This document shows, piece after piece, positions 53,129-61,457 of a stretch of DNA of 64,000 bases. This stretch comes from Xanthomonas vesicatoria ATCC 35937 (lineage in GTDB: Bacteria; Pseudomonadota; Gammaproteobacteria; Xanthomonadales; Xanthomonadaceae). Where the stretch lies: positions 2,357,501 through 2,421,500 of the forward strand of contig NZ_CP018725.1 in NCBI RefSeq assembly GCF_001908725.1, written 5' to 3'. The first letter of the stretch is position 1. The number at the start of each line of letters is the position of its first letter. The notes beneath the pieces are model-generated. The model was not told the DNA's origin. It worked only from the letters and a program-made list of their open reading frames with translations, and ran no database searches. The translations under genes were made by a program, and so were the position numbers.

Positions 53129-54352
53129 ATGAGTACTTCACAACATTTCGAATGGCTGCATGCCGAAGGCAGCACCACCCCGATCAAGGGCTGGGTGCGC
53201 GGCGTGCCGCTGGAAGAACAAGCCCATGCGCAGTTGCGCAATATCGCCGCCGTCCCGTTCGTCGGGCCTTGGGTGGCAGTGATGCCCGACGTGCACCTGG
53301 GCAAGGGCGCAACCGTGGGCTCGGTGATCCCGACCCGTGGCGCCATCATCCCGGCGGCCGTCGGTGTGGATATCGGCTGCGGCATGGCCGCGGTGCGCAC
53401 CACGCTGCGTGCCAACGACCTGCCCGACAATCTGGCGCAACTGCGCTCCAGCATCGAGCGTAGCGTGCCGGTGGGCAACGGTCGCGGCGGCGAGCATCGC
53501 AAGCTGCCCGACAGCATCCAAACCCGCATTACGCAGTCGGGGCTCGTGCAGCGCCTGGATGCGATCAAGCAGCAACACCGGCGCATCCGCACCGACAAGC
53601 TGGAATGCCAGATCGGCACGCTCGGCGGCGGCAACCATTTCATCGAACTGTGTCTGGACGAGACAGACGCCGTGTGGGTGATGTTGCACAGCGGCTCGCG
53701 CGGTACCGGCAACCTGATCGGCACCTACTTCATCGAGCGGGCGCGTGAGCAGCTGGCACACCGCGTGCTGGGCTTTCATCTGCCCGACAAGGACCTGGCC
53801 TTCTTCATGCAGGACGAGCCGTTGTTCGATGAGTACGTGGAAGCGGTGTCCTGGGCACAGGACTACGCCCGCGAAAATCGCGAAGCGATGATGGCGCGGG
53901 TGTTGGCGGAGATGCGTCACCGCCTGCCCAAGTTCCAGCTGGAGAAGCTGGCAGTCAACTGCCACCACAACTACGTGCAGACCGAGACCCACCATGGCGA
54001 GGAACTGCTGATCACCCGTAAGGGCGCGGTGAGCGCACGTCGCGGCGAGTTGGGGATCATTCCCGGCAGCATGGGCACGCGCAGCTATATCGTGCGCGGG
54101 CTGGGCAACGCGGAGAGCTTCCACAGCTGCAGCCACGGTGCGGGACGGGTGATGAGCCGAACCGCAGCGCGTGCTCAGATCACGCTGGCTCAGCATCGCG
54201 AGGCCACCGCACATGTGGAGTGCCGTAAGGATGCTGCAGTGATCGATGAATCGCCTGCAGCGTACAAGTCGATCGATGCGGTGATGGCCGCGCAGCAGGA
54301 TCTGGTCGAGGTCATGCACACGCTGCGCCAGGTGGTGTGCATCAAGGGATAA
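53129..54352 (+). CDS. rtcB: RNA-splicing ligase RtcB
   Basis: GTP- and Mn-dependent ligase that joins RNA 2',3'-cyclic-phosphate or 3'-phosphate ends to 5'-OH ends, repairing broken tRNA or rRNA. The 407-residue protein has MPDVHLGKGATVGSVIPT, VGVDIGCGM (metal Cys), LGGGNHFIEL (metal His), HSGSRGTGN, and the nucleophilic His in FHSCSHGAGRVMSR; all key residues are present. The start at 53129 is preferred because AAAGGA lies nine bases upstream of it but touches the earlier ATG. It follows slipin by 56 bases, probably the same operon, and ends at a strong terminator. No rtcA cyclase or rtcR regulator is in the window. Confidence 0.95.
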   Translation: MSTSQHFEWLHAEGSTTPIKGWVRGVPLEEQAHAQLRNIAAVPFVGPWVAVMPDVHLGKGATVGSVIPTRGAIIPAAVGVDIGCGMAAVRTTLRANDLPDNLAQLRSSIERSVPVGNGRGGEHRKLPDSIQTRITQSGLVQRLDAIKQQHRRIRTDKLECQIGTLGGGNHFIELCLDETDAVWVMLHSGSRGTGNLIGTYFIERAREQLAHRVLGFHLPDKDLAFFMQDEPLFDEYVEAVSWAQDYARENREAMMARVLAEMRHRLPKFQLEKLAVNCHHNYVQTETHHGEELLITRKGAVSARRGELGIIPGSMGTRSYIVRGLGNAESFHSCSHGAGRVMSRTAARAQITLAQHREATAHVECRKDAAVIDESPAAYKSIDAVMAAQQDLVEVMHTLRQVVCIKG

Positions 54353-54367
54353 CCAAGAGAAGGTAAC

Positions 54368-54392
54368 GAGGGCCGCAGTCGCGGCCCTCTTT
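54368..54392 (+). terminator. Rho-independent terminator after rtcB
   Basis: Perfect 9-bp stem GAGGGCCGC / GCGGCCCTC with loop AGTC, then TTTC. Ends the slipin-rtcB transcript 15 bases after the stop. Confidence 0.88.
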
Positions 54393-54579
54393 CGTAGTTG
54401 TCAGCGATATTGCGTGTGGGCGGCCGGCGACCTCATCCGCATGGGCGCATGCACAGTTCAGTCATGTCGCGACGGCACTCACATCAAAGCACAAGCGTTT
54501 CACTCTTGCGCCGCCATGGTTGCCCCACATTCGCGGCCTGTGTTCGCAGGCTGCATCCAACAAGTGAACCGGAGGCGGC

Positions 54580-55380
54580 ATGAGCAATCTCGACAAGCAG
54601 GAACGCAAAGCAGAGGCACAGGACTTGAACCGCGACCCGATCTCCGGTGCGCCGGGCTCGCATCCGGTTGGTGTGGGCGTGGGCGGCATTGCTGGCGGTG
54701 CGGCGGCAGGCGCCCTGGCAGGGACCGTATTTGGGCCGCTTGGCACCTTGATCGGTGCGGCTGCCGGCGTTGTGGCAGGCGCAGCTGCAGGCAAGGGTGT
54801 GGCCGAGCGACTCGACCCGACGGTGGAAACCGAATACTGGCGCCAGGAGCATCAGAACCGTCCGTACTACAAGGAAGGCACCGACTACGACCGCGATTAC
54901 GCCACTGTCTACGGCTTTGGCCTGCAAGCGCGCGAAACGCGCCCGGCCAGCACCTGGGAAGAGACCGAAGCGACGCTCGCCGGCGAGTGGCCACGTAATC
55001 GTGGCGAATCGCGCCTGGAATGGGATGAAGCACGCCTGGCCGCACGCGATGCGTGGGAGCGCGCCGATCGCACCCACACCGTGTACCGCGATGGCGACAC
55101 CCACTATGCCGGCCGTTTCGACAGCGCCAGCTACCGTGACAACGAATACTCCTACGATGACTATCGCCCCGCTTACCGCTATGGCATGCAGGCGCGCCAG
55201 CAGCATGCCGGCCGCCAGTGGGACGACCATCTGGAACGCGACCTGGGCGATGGCTGGGACCGCTTCAAGGCGGACTCACGTTTGACCTGGGAAAAGGCCA
55301 AGTACGCGGTGCGTGAGGCATTCGATTCGGATCATCATGGCGATGCGGCACGTCGCAACCCCACTGACCCGCGCGTGTAG
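54580..55380 (+). CDS. Glycine-zipper protein with a duplicated aromatic/helical domain
   Basis: A 266-residue protein without a signal peptide. Residues about 28-75 form a glycine-zipper region (VGVGVGGIAGGAAAGALAGT, GAAAGVVAGAAAGKG), which may enter a membrane. The rest contains two related blocks of about 55 residues: one around VYGFGLQARETRPASTWEET ... SRLEWDEARLAARDAWERAD, the other around YRYGMQARQQHAGRQWDDHL ... SRLTWEKAKYAVREAFDSD. Shared positions are YG-x-x-AR, W-x-x-x-E, W at the middle and SRL-x-W-x-x-A. The pattern recalls stress-related proteins of proteobacteria, but I cannot name the family. GGAGG lies just before the ATG. Confidence 0.75.
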   Translation: MSNLDKQERKAEAQDLNRDPISGAPGSHPVGVGVGGIAGGAAAGALAGTVFGPLGTLIGAAAGVVAGAAAGKGVAERLDPTVETEYWRQEHQNRPYYKEGTDYDRDYATVYGFGLQARETRPASTWEETEATLAGEWPRNRGESRLEWDEARLAARDAWERADRTHTVYRDGDTHYAGRFDSASYRDNEYSYDDYRPAYRYGMQARQQHAGRQWDDHLERDLGDGWDRFKADSRLTWEKAKYAVREAFDSDHHGDAARRNPTDPRV

Positions 55381-55440
55381 TCCGGGGCGCGTCTAACCAC
55401 GGTGCGTTGAGCGCGGTAGACGCAGGTGATCAGCACGAAA

Positions 55441-55466
55441 CAGACGGGTCCGCAAGGACCCGTCTG
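55441..55466. terminator. Strong hairpin after the glycine-zipper gene
   Basis: Perfect 11-bp stem CAGACGGGTCC / GGACCCGTCTG with a GCAA tetraloop. No T-tract follows, so it may stabilise mRNA or act with Rho rather than as a classic terminator. Confidence 0.5.
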
Positions 55467-55612
55467 CGCGTGTGGGCTGCCGTGAGCCGATGACCTACGG
55501 CTTTCGTACTGCCTTGCATATCACTGCGTGTTGCCAGTCCCGCATGGCCAGGATCGTCGCATCACGTGCTGTGCCACGTCCGACTGCACACCGACGCAAA
55601 CGCCATGCAAGT

Positions 55613-56476
55613 TCAACCCGAAGTGTTTTCCACTGCGCGGATATCGCCGCGAAACGCCAGCGCGTCCTGCCCCACCGGTGCCGCATCGCCCTGCTGTTTG
55701 AGCATCTGCTTGCGTGCGGCCACCACTTCCTTGGCCAGGGCAATCCGGCGGCCCACCACCATTTCGGTCAACCAGTCGATCAGCGCGCGGGTGTACTCCT
55801 GCTGATGCTCCTTGACGCTCAATGCATGGTCCGCACCTGCAATCACGCGCGAGGTCAGCGAGCGCGCATTGACGAAAGCATCGGCATAGTTGCGCAGCAC
55901 CGGATGCGGCACGATGACATCGTTTTCGGCTTCGACCAGCAATACATCGCCGGTGTATGCAGCGCAGGCCGCCAGTGCGATGTTGTCATCGGGCGTCAGT
56001 GTAAGTTGGCGGTACGCGCTCAGGTCCGGATCGGCATTGAGGCTGACCTTGGGTTGGTCCCAATGCGCGTCCTTGTACAGCGCGGGGGAACGCAACGCCA
56101 GCCATTCCACCGGGCGCTCGCGCGTCAGCAGCGCCGACAGGTAGCCGCCATAACTCAAGCCGACCACGGCGATCGACTGTTGATCTACATACGGAAGCGC
56201 CGCCAGCTGATCGTAGGCGGCGATGATGTCTTGCAGGTTCTGCGCGCGGGTGACGGTCTGCCGCATCGAAGCATGGCCTTCGTGGCCGCGCAGATCGAAG
56301 GTCATACAGATGCAGCCCAAGCCCACCGCCTCGCGCGCTCGCACCAGGCTGTGATGCTGGCTGCCGCCCCAGCCGTGGACGAACAGCACCGCCGGAATGC
56401 CGGTGGGCGTGAGCAAGGTGCCGCTGAGCGCGTCGTGATCGACCGGAATGTCGATGCTGGAAAGTTTGGCTTCCAT
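55613..56476 (-). CDS. Alpha/beta hydrolase
   Basis: Cytoplasmic hydrolase of 287 residues with the alpha/beta fold. The oxyanion region is [33 protein letters not shown] follows; the nucleophile elbow is [12 protein letters not shown] (Ser); the late acid is in [14 protein letters not shown] and the His in [13 protein letters not shown]. It has the look of esterase/dipeptidyl-peptidase relatives that act on small acyl substrates. The ATG shares a base with the stop of the DUF3182 gene upstream (TGATG), so the two are co-translated and likely functionally tied. Confidence 0.88.
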   Translation of the reverse strand: MEAKLSSIDIPVDHDALSGTLLTPTGIPAVLFVHGWGGSQHHSLVRAREAVGLGCICMTFDLRGHEGHASMRQTVTRAQNLQDIIAAYDQLAALPYVDQQSIAVVGLSYGGYLSALLTRERPVEWLALRSPALYKDAHWDQPKVSLNADPDLSAYRQLTLTPDDNIALAACAAYTGDVLLVEAENDVIVPHPVLRNYADAFVNARSLTSRVIAGADHALSVKEHQQEYTRALIDWLTEMVVGRRIALAKEVVAARKQMLKQQGDAAPVGQDALAFRGDIRAVENTSG

Positions 56477-57582
56477 CAGTCGGTTGAGACCCTTCGGTAT
56501 TTGTAGCGCGGACCGGCGCCAGGCTGGGTTGCACGGTAATACACCTGTGCATCGGCCGGTGGTTCGCCTGCATAGATTTCGTGTGTGGAGGCGCGCACCC
56601 AGTGCCGGCCGGCGTGCTGCTGAAAACAAGCGATCGCCGCGAGCTCGGCCGGTGTCGCGCCGCCAATCCGCCAGGATTGCTCCAGCACACCGCAGACAGA
56701 CCCGGCATGCGCGTCTTCGCCGCTGACCACATCGTAATTGCGCCTCGAAATATGCAAGCCGGCCGTGGCAGCGACGATGCAGCGATCGTAGCGGCATGCC
56801 TGTTCCACAACGCGCCGCTGCAAAGGCGGCAACGTCGTGGCCAGCAGCGCTTCCAGGGAGCCGCGATGCACATGCAGCGATGATCCTCCGTAGACCTCAT
56901 CGCCCTGCACATTGCGCACGCTGCATTGCGTGCCGTAATACGCGATCTGGATACCGGCCACACTTAGCTCCCCCACGCTATGCGTTACCGGCTGCAGGAT
57001 ATTGCGCTCCAGCACAGCGCCGTGGGTGCGCAAGTACTCCTCCGGCAACGTGTCCAACGCCTGCAACAGCGCGGCAGCGCCGGTAATACGCCATTGTCCG
57101 TTGCCACCGACGCCGGTGGGTAGCTTCAAACGCACGCCACCTTCGGCCAACAACAGATCCAAAGCGTGCAGGGCATCTTCCCGCGAAAACACGGTGTAGC
57201 CTGGCAAGGTCGCTGGCACCAGCGCGGTGGCCAGTGCCTGATTCCAGCCATCGATGTGCGCGGCCGTCTCGCCAATCAACGGGTGACCGATGACCTTGGT
57301 CGCGACAAACGCATGCGGCACAATGCCGCCAAGCAAGCCGCGCGCATCGTCGATTCCTAATGCCTGCGCTTGTTCGATGGTCAAGGTGTCGTCGGGGACA
57401 TGCAAGGTGCGGTACTCGGCGTCTTCGTCGGGTATCGCGCTATCCCCTAGCCCGCCATCGCGCGCACCAAGCAGCCGTGCAATCTCGCTACACACCCACG
57501 CATGCGTGGCACGCTCATGACCCTGCGCAGGCACGGCGCGTGTGGTGTGTCCACGCACCAGTCCATATGGCGGATCCGCCAT
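56476..57582 (-). CDS. DUF3182 family protein (ATP-grasp-like)
   Basis: A 368-residue protein I place in DUF3182. [20 protein letters not shown], then [20 protein letters not shown] and [20 protein letters not shown] resemble the ATP-binding lid and core of ATP-grasp ligases, so ligation of a carboxylate to an amine or thiol is possible. [20 protein letters not shown] with [15 protein letters not shown] is another conserved-looking block. The ATG at 57582 has AAGGGG six bases upstream; the frame is open further. It is coupled to the following alpha/beta hydrolase gene, a partnership I believe recurs elsewhere. Substrate unknown. Confidence 0.8.
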   Translation of the reverse strand: MADPPYGLVRGHTTRAVPAQGHERATHAWVCSEIARLLGARDGGLGDSAIPDEDAEYRTLHVPDDTLTIEQAQALGIDDARGLLGGIVPHAFVATKVIGHPLIGETAAHIDGWNQALATALVPATLPGYTVFSREDALHALDLLLAEGGVRLKLPTGVGGNGQWRITGAAALLQALDTLPEEYLRTHGAVLERNILQPVTHSVGELSVAGIQIAYYGTQCSVRNVQGDEVYGGSSLHVHRGSLEALLATTLPPLQRRVVEQACRYDRCIVAATAGLHISRRNYDVVSGEDAHAGSVCGVLEQSWRIGGATPAELAAIACFQQHAGRHWVRASTHEIYAGEPPADAQVYYRATQPGAGPRYKYRRVSTD

Positions 57583-57670
57583 CACATCCCCTTGCGGCGA
57601 GGCCGCATCCACGCGCCTGCCTCGCGACAACCGAGGGACGCAATACCATGTTACGGGTACGCGTCTGCGC

Positions 57671-57835
57671 TCATTTCAAGGCTAGATAGAGGCCGATTAC
57701 GATCAGCACCACGACGATCAAACTGATGGCCATCCGCCCACCACGCAGCTCCAGCAAGGCATGCCACCACACGCGTGCTTCCGGTGTGCCGCTGGCATGG
57801 TGCGGCTTGCGACGACTGCTTTCACTCTCTTGCAT
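57671..57835 (-). CDS. Small single-pass membrane protein
   Basis: A 54-residue protein (MQESESSRRKPHHASGTPEA) with a charged N-terminus and one C-terminal membrane helix (MAISLIVVVLIVIGLYLALK). It is tail-anchored in appearance. An ATG six codons up (57853) is an alternative start; GGAGAG suits the ATG at 57835. An 18-base inverted repeat (57870-57887) lies just upstream. It is upstream of the DUF3182 gene on the same strand, with about 90 bases between. Function unknown. Confidence 0.55.
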   Translation of the reverse strand: MQESESSRRKPHHASGTPEARVWWHALLELRGGRMAISLIVVVLIVIGLYLALK

Positions 57836-57869
57836 CCTGTCTGCTCTCTCCATTACGTCATCGCATACA

Positions 57870-57887
57870 GTAACGATCAGACGTTAC
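57870..57887. promoter_or_regulatory. Inverted repeat upstream of the small membrane protein gene
   Basis: GTAACG ATCAGA CGTTAC: perfect 6-base arms with a 6-base spacer, 17 bases before the farther start codon. Size and place suit a dimeric regulator. The regulator is unknown. Confidence 0.4.
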
Positions 57888-58217
57888 ACAGGTGTGGAGC
57901 GGTTCAGAATCTTCCGTAAAATGCGGCGTTGCACGCCGTTTTTTCTAGTCAGGTCGTCAGCACGGTGGCGACTGACACAGCGCACTGGTGTGCGGCAGCC
58001 CATCCACCGCATGCGATTGCCGGCACATGACGTTGCGTGGCGGCACAGCTAACACCGACGTAAGTGCATGCAAGGCGTGTAGAGACACAGAGCAAGCTGA
58101 CTAATTAAGCGTTGCATGCTGCAGACGCGCGCAATGGTCGCGTTCGATGATCATTCGTTGACATACCCGCAGTTACCCTGCACGTCAAGTTTGTTTAACC
58201 CCGGAACGCCCCAAGTC
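57888..58217. other. Intergenic stretch
   Basis: Around 330 bases with no supported gene. It must hold the promoter of the 58218 gene; the part near 58180 (CAAGTTTGTTTAAC) is AT-rich. Nothing else recognised. Confidence 0.35.
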
Positions 58218-58499
58218 ATGAGCAGAGACCCATCCGTCATCGATGTACAAGCCGAAATCGCGCATTGGCAGGCGCGCCACGCCCAAGGAAATCTGGGCGC
58301 AGGCAAGTTCAGCGAATTGTCCCCGGTGGTGAAAATGGCCTGCGATATCTATCTGCAGGCGCCGCGTTCGAGCGATCAGGAACGTCTGCGCCTGTTTCGC
58401 GACCGCCTTGAGCATCACTTCATTTCGTCCAGCACGCAGTCCAACTACGAACAGCTGGCGACCGACTGCTGGCAGCGCCTGGGTGCGCGCAACAGTTGA
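58218..58499 (+). CDS. Small hypothetical protein
   Basis: A 93-residue soluble, mainly helical protein (MSRDPSVIDVQAEIAHWQAR then HAQGNLGAGKFSELSPVVKM). It has no signal or membrane segment. The spacing of aromatic and charged residues in the second half (RLRLFRDRLEHHFISSSTQS) looks like a compact helical bundle. It is followed after 44 bases by another small gene on the same strand and the two may be co-transcribed. No family recognised. Confidence 0.65.
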   Translation: MSRDPSVIDVQAEIAHWQARHAQGNLGAGKFSELSPVVKMACDIYLQAPRSSDQERLRLFRDRLEHHFISSSTQSNYEQLATDCWQRLGARNS

Positions 58500-58543
58500 G
58501 CACCTCCGTCGTACGCAAGACCCGTTATTCATTGGAGATCGTC

Positions 58544-58810
58544 ATGAAAACCCCGTATCAAGTGCAGCAGGAGCTGGAACGATTGGAGCGGTTGGTACCG
58601 CACATCATCAGCGACCAGGGCGACCGCGCGGAGGAAATCCTTGGCTTCCATGTGGCCAGCCTGCTGGGCAGTGCCCCCGCCAGCGAACACGCCATGATTC
58701 GCGATCGCACAGCGCGTATGGCACGCCAGTGCCGCACCGCGCAGGACGCGATCCGCACTCCGATCAGACCCTTGGGCATCACATCGGTCGCCCAGCCGCA
58801 GTGGGCCTGA
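58544..58810 (+). CDS. Small hypothetical protein
   Basis: An 88-residue helical protein (MKTPYQVQQELERLERLVPH then IISDQGDRAEEILGFHVASL). GGAG seven bases before the ATG is a good ribosome site. It contains a likely amphipathic helix at the N-terminus and a basic middle (RDRTARMARQCRTAQDAIR). It ends just before a strong terminator, closing a two-gene unit with the preceding small gene. I do not recognise the family. Confidence 0.65.
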   Translation: MKTPYQVQQELERLERLVPHIISDQGDRAEEILGFHVASLLGSAPASEHAMIRDRTARMARQCRTAQDAIRTPIRPLGITSVAQPQWA

Positions 58811-58823
58811 TCAACGCATCAAC

Positions 58824-58845
58824 GGAGCCGCGCAGCGGCTCCTTT
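58824..58845 (+). terminator. Rho-independent terminator
   Basis: Perfect 8-bp stem GGAGCCGC / GCGGCTCC, loop GCA, then TTTGC. Ends the two-gene unit of small proteins. Confidence 0.8.
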
Positions 58846-58886
58846 GCATTTCACCATCGGCAGTGCCGACCCACCCCGAGACATTC

Positions 58887-59480
58887 ATGAAATCCACTTT
58901 TGTTGCTGCATCGTTGCTTGCCATGTTGACCCTTACCGCCTGCGACCGCCCCGGTGGCGACGCTTCGCGCACTGCACCTGCCGTATCGCCCGAGCCGACC
59001 GCCGCACCTGTGAGCGGAAGCGGCGCCACAGAACTGGCGAAGGGAGATGGCGGCGCGCTGGGCGTACTGGCGGCGATCGACGAGAACGAGATCGCGCTGG
59101 CCAAGCAGGCCATCGAACAGGACCTGGGTGGCGCGACTAGCGAGTTCGCGCAGCAGATGTTGCATGACCACGAGGCCAATCTCGAGAAGACCAAGGCGCT
59201 GGGCGCGAAAGACAGCCCGCGGGCGGATGCGATGCGCGCCAAGGGCAAGGCTGCGGTGGAAGCATTGTCCAAGACGCTCACCCTGCCTGACGGCAAGGAT
59301 GCGTACCGCAATGCCTTCATGCGCAACATGGTCATGGACCACGGCGACACCATCAAGATCATCGACGCCGAACTGCTGCCCGCCGCGGAGAGCGCGCCGG
59401 TCAAGCAGCATCTGGAAGAGACCCGCCGCGTGGTATCGGCGCACTTCGAACGCGCCCACGCAGTGTCGTCGTCGAAGTAA
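58887..59480 (+). CDS. DUF4142-family lipoprotein
   Basis: Exported protein of 197 residues. The N-terminus (MKSTFVAASLLAMLTLTACD) is a lipoprotein signal with lipobox LTAC, so the mature protein should be lipid-anchored. The helical domain (LGVLAAIDENEIALAKQAIE, FAQQMLHDHEANLEKTKALG, NAFMRNMVMDHGDTIKIIDA) has the paired HDHE and MDHGD motifs that suggest a four-helix bundle of the DUF4142/ferritin-like type, possibly metal-binding. Function unproved. It is followed by a very strong terminator. Confidence 0.85.
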   Translation: MKSTFVAASLLAMLTLTACDRPGGDASRTAPAVSPEPTAAPVSGSGATELAKGDGGALGVLAAIDENEIALAKQAIEQDLGGATSEFAQQMLHDHEANLEKTKALGAKDSPRADAMRAKGKAAVEALSKTLTLPDGKDAYRNAFMRNMVMDHGDTIKIIDAELLPAAESAPVKQHLEETRRVVSAHFERAHAVSSSK

Positions 59481-59498
59481 ACGCATCACCCTGCATCA

Positions 59499-59534
59499 CG
59501 CAAACGCGCCGGCCTGTCCGGCGCGTTTGCGTTT
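59499..59534 (+). terminator. Rho-independent terminator after the DUF4142 gene
   Basis: Perfect 14-bp stem CGCAAACGCGCCGG / CCGGCGCGTTTGCG, loop CCTGT, then TTTGG. One of the longest stems in the window. Confidence 0.88.
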
Positions 59535-59756
59535 GGCGCGATGCAGCGCATCGAGTGCGCTGCATCGCTGCTACATTTTTGTGCTCCCATCCACAGGCGG
59601 GACTGCAGGCGACAGGTCGGCCGCCCGCTTCCTGATCCGGCTGCATGAGGACACTGCCGACAGCGACAGCGCATTTACCGGCCACGCACCAGCTTCACTC
59701 CGCTTCGGTCTGCCCTGGCCTATGGTGCCGCATCGACTTGGCCCAGGAGCCCCCCC

Positions 59757-60644
59757 ATGCGTTTGCTCATCACCGGCGGCACCGGCTTCATCGGCCAGGC
59801 CTTGTGCCCGGCGCTGCTGCATGCCGGCCATCAGGTCAGCGTGCTGACGCGCGACACCCGCCGCGCCAGCCGTACCCTGCCCGGCGTGAACGCTGTCGAC
59901 ACGCTGGCCGGGGTGCAGGCCGATGCCGTCATCAATCTGGCCGGCGAACCGTTGGCCGCCGGCCGCTGGACCGATGCCCGCAAACAACGCTTTCGCGATT
60001 CGCGACTGGGCATCACCCGCCAACTGCATGACTGGATTGCGCAACAGCCAGCCGAGCAGCGCCCGTCGGTGCTGATCTCCGGCTCGGCGGTGGGCTATTA
60101 CGGCGAGCGCGGCGACACCGCCCTGACCGAAGCAGATGCTGCGGGCGATGACTTTTCGGCCGTGCTGTGCTGCGACTGGGAAGCCGAAGCCGCCCGCATC
60201 GGTACACTTGGCCCTCGCGTGAGCTGGGTGCGCACCGGCATCGTGCTGGACCGCGATGGCGGCGCGCTGGCGCGCATGCTGCCGGCGTTTCAGCTGGGCG
60301 GTGGCGGGCCGTTCGGCAACGGCCGGCACTGGATGAGCTGGATCCATCGCGCCGACATGGTGGCGTTGCTGATCTGGCTGCTGCAGCACGGCCAGCCCGG
60401 CGCCTACAACGCCACTGCGCCCAACCCGGTCAACAATGCCGAGTTCGCACGCACGCTGGCCAAGGTGCTGCACCGCCCGGCGCTGCTGGCGCTGCCGGCT
60501 GGGCTGCTGCGGCTGGGCTTCGGTGAAATGGCCGACCTGCTGCTGATCAGTCAGCGCGTGTTGCCGCAACGCGCGCTCGATGCCGGGTTCCGCTTCCAGT
60601 ACCCGCAGCTGGAGCCGGCATTACGCGCGATCCTGCAGCGCTAA
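59757..60644 (+). CDS. TIGR01777 family NAD(P)-binding protein (YfcH-like)
   Basis: A 295-residue atypical short-chain dehydrogenase/epimerase-like protein. It starts MRLLITGGTGFIGQALCPAL with the Rossmann motif, then VINLAGEPLAAGRWTDARKQ, SGSAVGYYGERGDTALTEAD (the YYG signature of this family), WVRTGIVLDRDGGALARMLP and GNGRHWMSWIHRADMVAL. The usual YxxxK pair is not obvious, as is normal for the family. Its cellular role is unknown; E. coli YfcH and plant homologues are linked to chloroplast or division phenotypes. It stands between two independently terminated units. Confidence 0.9.
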   Translation: MRLLITGGTGFIGQALCPALLHAGHQVSVLTRDTRRASRTLPGVNAVDTLAGVQADAVINLAGEPLAAGRWTDARKQRFRDSRLGITRQLHDWIAQQPAEQRPSVLISGSAVGYYGERGDTALTEADAAGDDFSAVLCCDWEAEAARIGTLGPRVSWVRTGIVLDRDGGALARMLPAFQLGGGGPFGNGRHWMSWIHRADMVALLIWLLQHGQPGAYNATAPNPVNNAEFARTLAKVLHRPALLALPAGLLRLGFGEMADLLLISQRVLPQRALDAGFRFQYPQLEPALRAILQR

Positions 60645-60791
60645 GTGGCCAGGCGGGCCAGGCGGGCCGAGCGCAGGGGCCGCCCATCGGGGACGCAACC
60701 GCGGCGGACGAGGCATGCACTAATATTTCCCTAACGCGCATCTTCGACAGTGCTGCGGATCTCGGATTGCCCGATGCCCGGCGGACCCCTT

Positions 60792-61457
60792 ATGCACCTG
60801 CTCCTTGTCGAAGACGACACCATGCTGGCCAATGCCATCTGCGACGGCGTACGCCAGCAGAGCTGGACCATCGACCATGTCGGCAGCGCCAACGCGGCCA
60901 AGACCGCACTGGTGGATCACCGCTACACCGCGGTGTTGCTGGATATCGGCCTGCCCGGCGAATCCGGGCTGACGGTGATCCGCTTCCTGCGCAGTCACTA
61001 TGACGCCACCCCGGTGATCGCGCTGACCGCGCGCGGCCAGCTCACCGACCGCATTCGCGGGCTGGATGCCGGCGCCGACGATTACCTGGTCAAGCCCTTC
61101 CAGTTCGATGAACTGATGGCGCGGCTACGCGCGATCACCCGGCGCAGCCAGGGCCGCGTGGTGCCGGTGCTCAGCCAGGGCGATGTCTGCGTGGACCCGA
61201 GCAGCCGCAAGGTCACCCGCGCCGGCACCTGGGTGGCATTGAGCGCGCACGAATATCGATTGCTGCTGGCATTGATGGAGCGTGCCGGGCGCGTGGTCAC
61301 CAAGGATCAGCTGGAGGAAAGCGTGTATGGCGGCCCGTCCGAAGGCGGCAGCAACATGATTGCGGTGTATGTGCATCAGTTGCGGCGCAAGCTGGGCGAC
61401 GAGCTGATTTCCACCGTCTACGGCCAGGGCTACATGATCGGCAAGGCACCGGAATGA
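60792..61457 (+). CDS. OmpR/QseB-type response regulator
   Basis: A 221-residue DNA-binding regulator. The receiver has acidic pair VEDD (residues 6-9), phospho-Asp in LLDIGLPGESG, Thr in IALTARGQ and Lys in YLVKPFQ. The C-terminal winged helix has LSAHEYRLLLALMERAGRVV, EESVYGG, NMIAVYVHQLRRKLG and TVYGQGYMIG. The start at 60792 places VEDD at the usual spot. The stop overlaps the kinase start by four bases (ATGA). It resembles QseB/PmrA/TctD; the target genes are unknown, though the lipoprotein downstream is a candidate. Confidence 0.93.
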   Translation: MHLLLVEDDTMLANAICDGVRQQSWTIDHVGSANAAKTALVDHRYTAVLLDIGLPGESGLTVIRFLRSHYDATPVIALTARGQLTDRIRGLDAGADDYLVKPFQFDELMARLRAITRRSQGRVVPVLSQGDVCVDPSSRKVTRAGTWVALSAHEYRLLLALMERAGRVVTKDQLEESVYGGPSEGGSNMIAVYVHQLRRKLGDELISTVYGQGYMIGKAPE

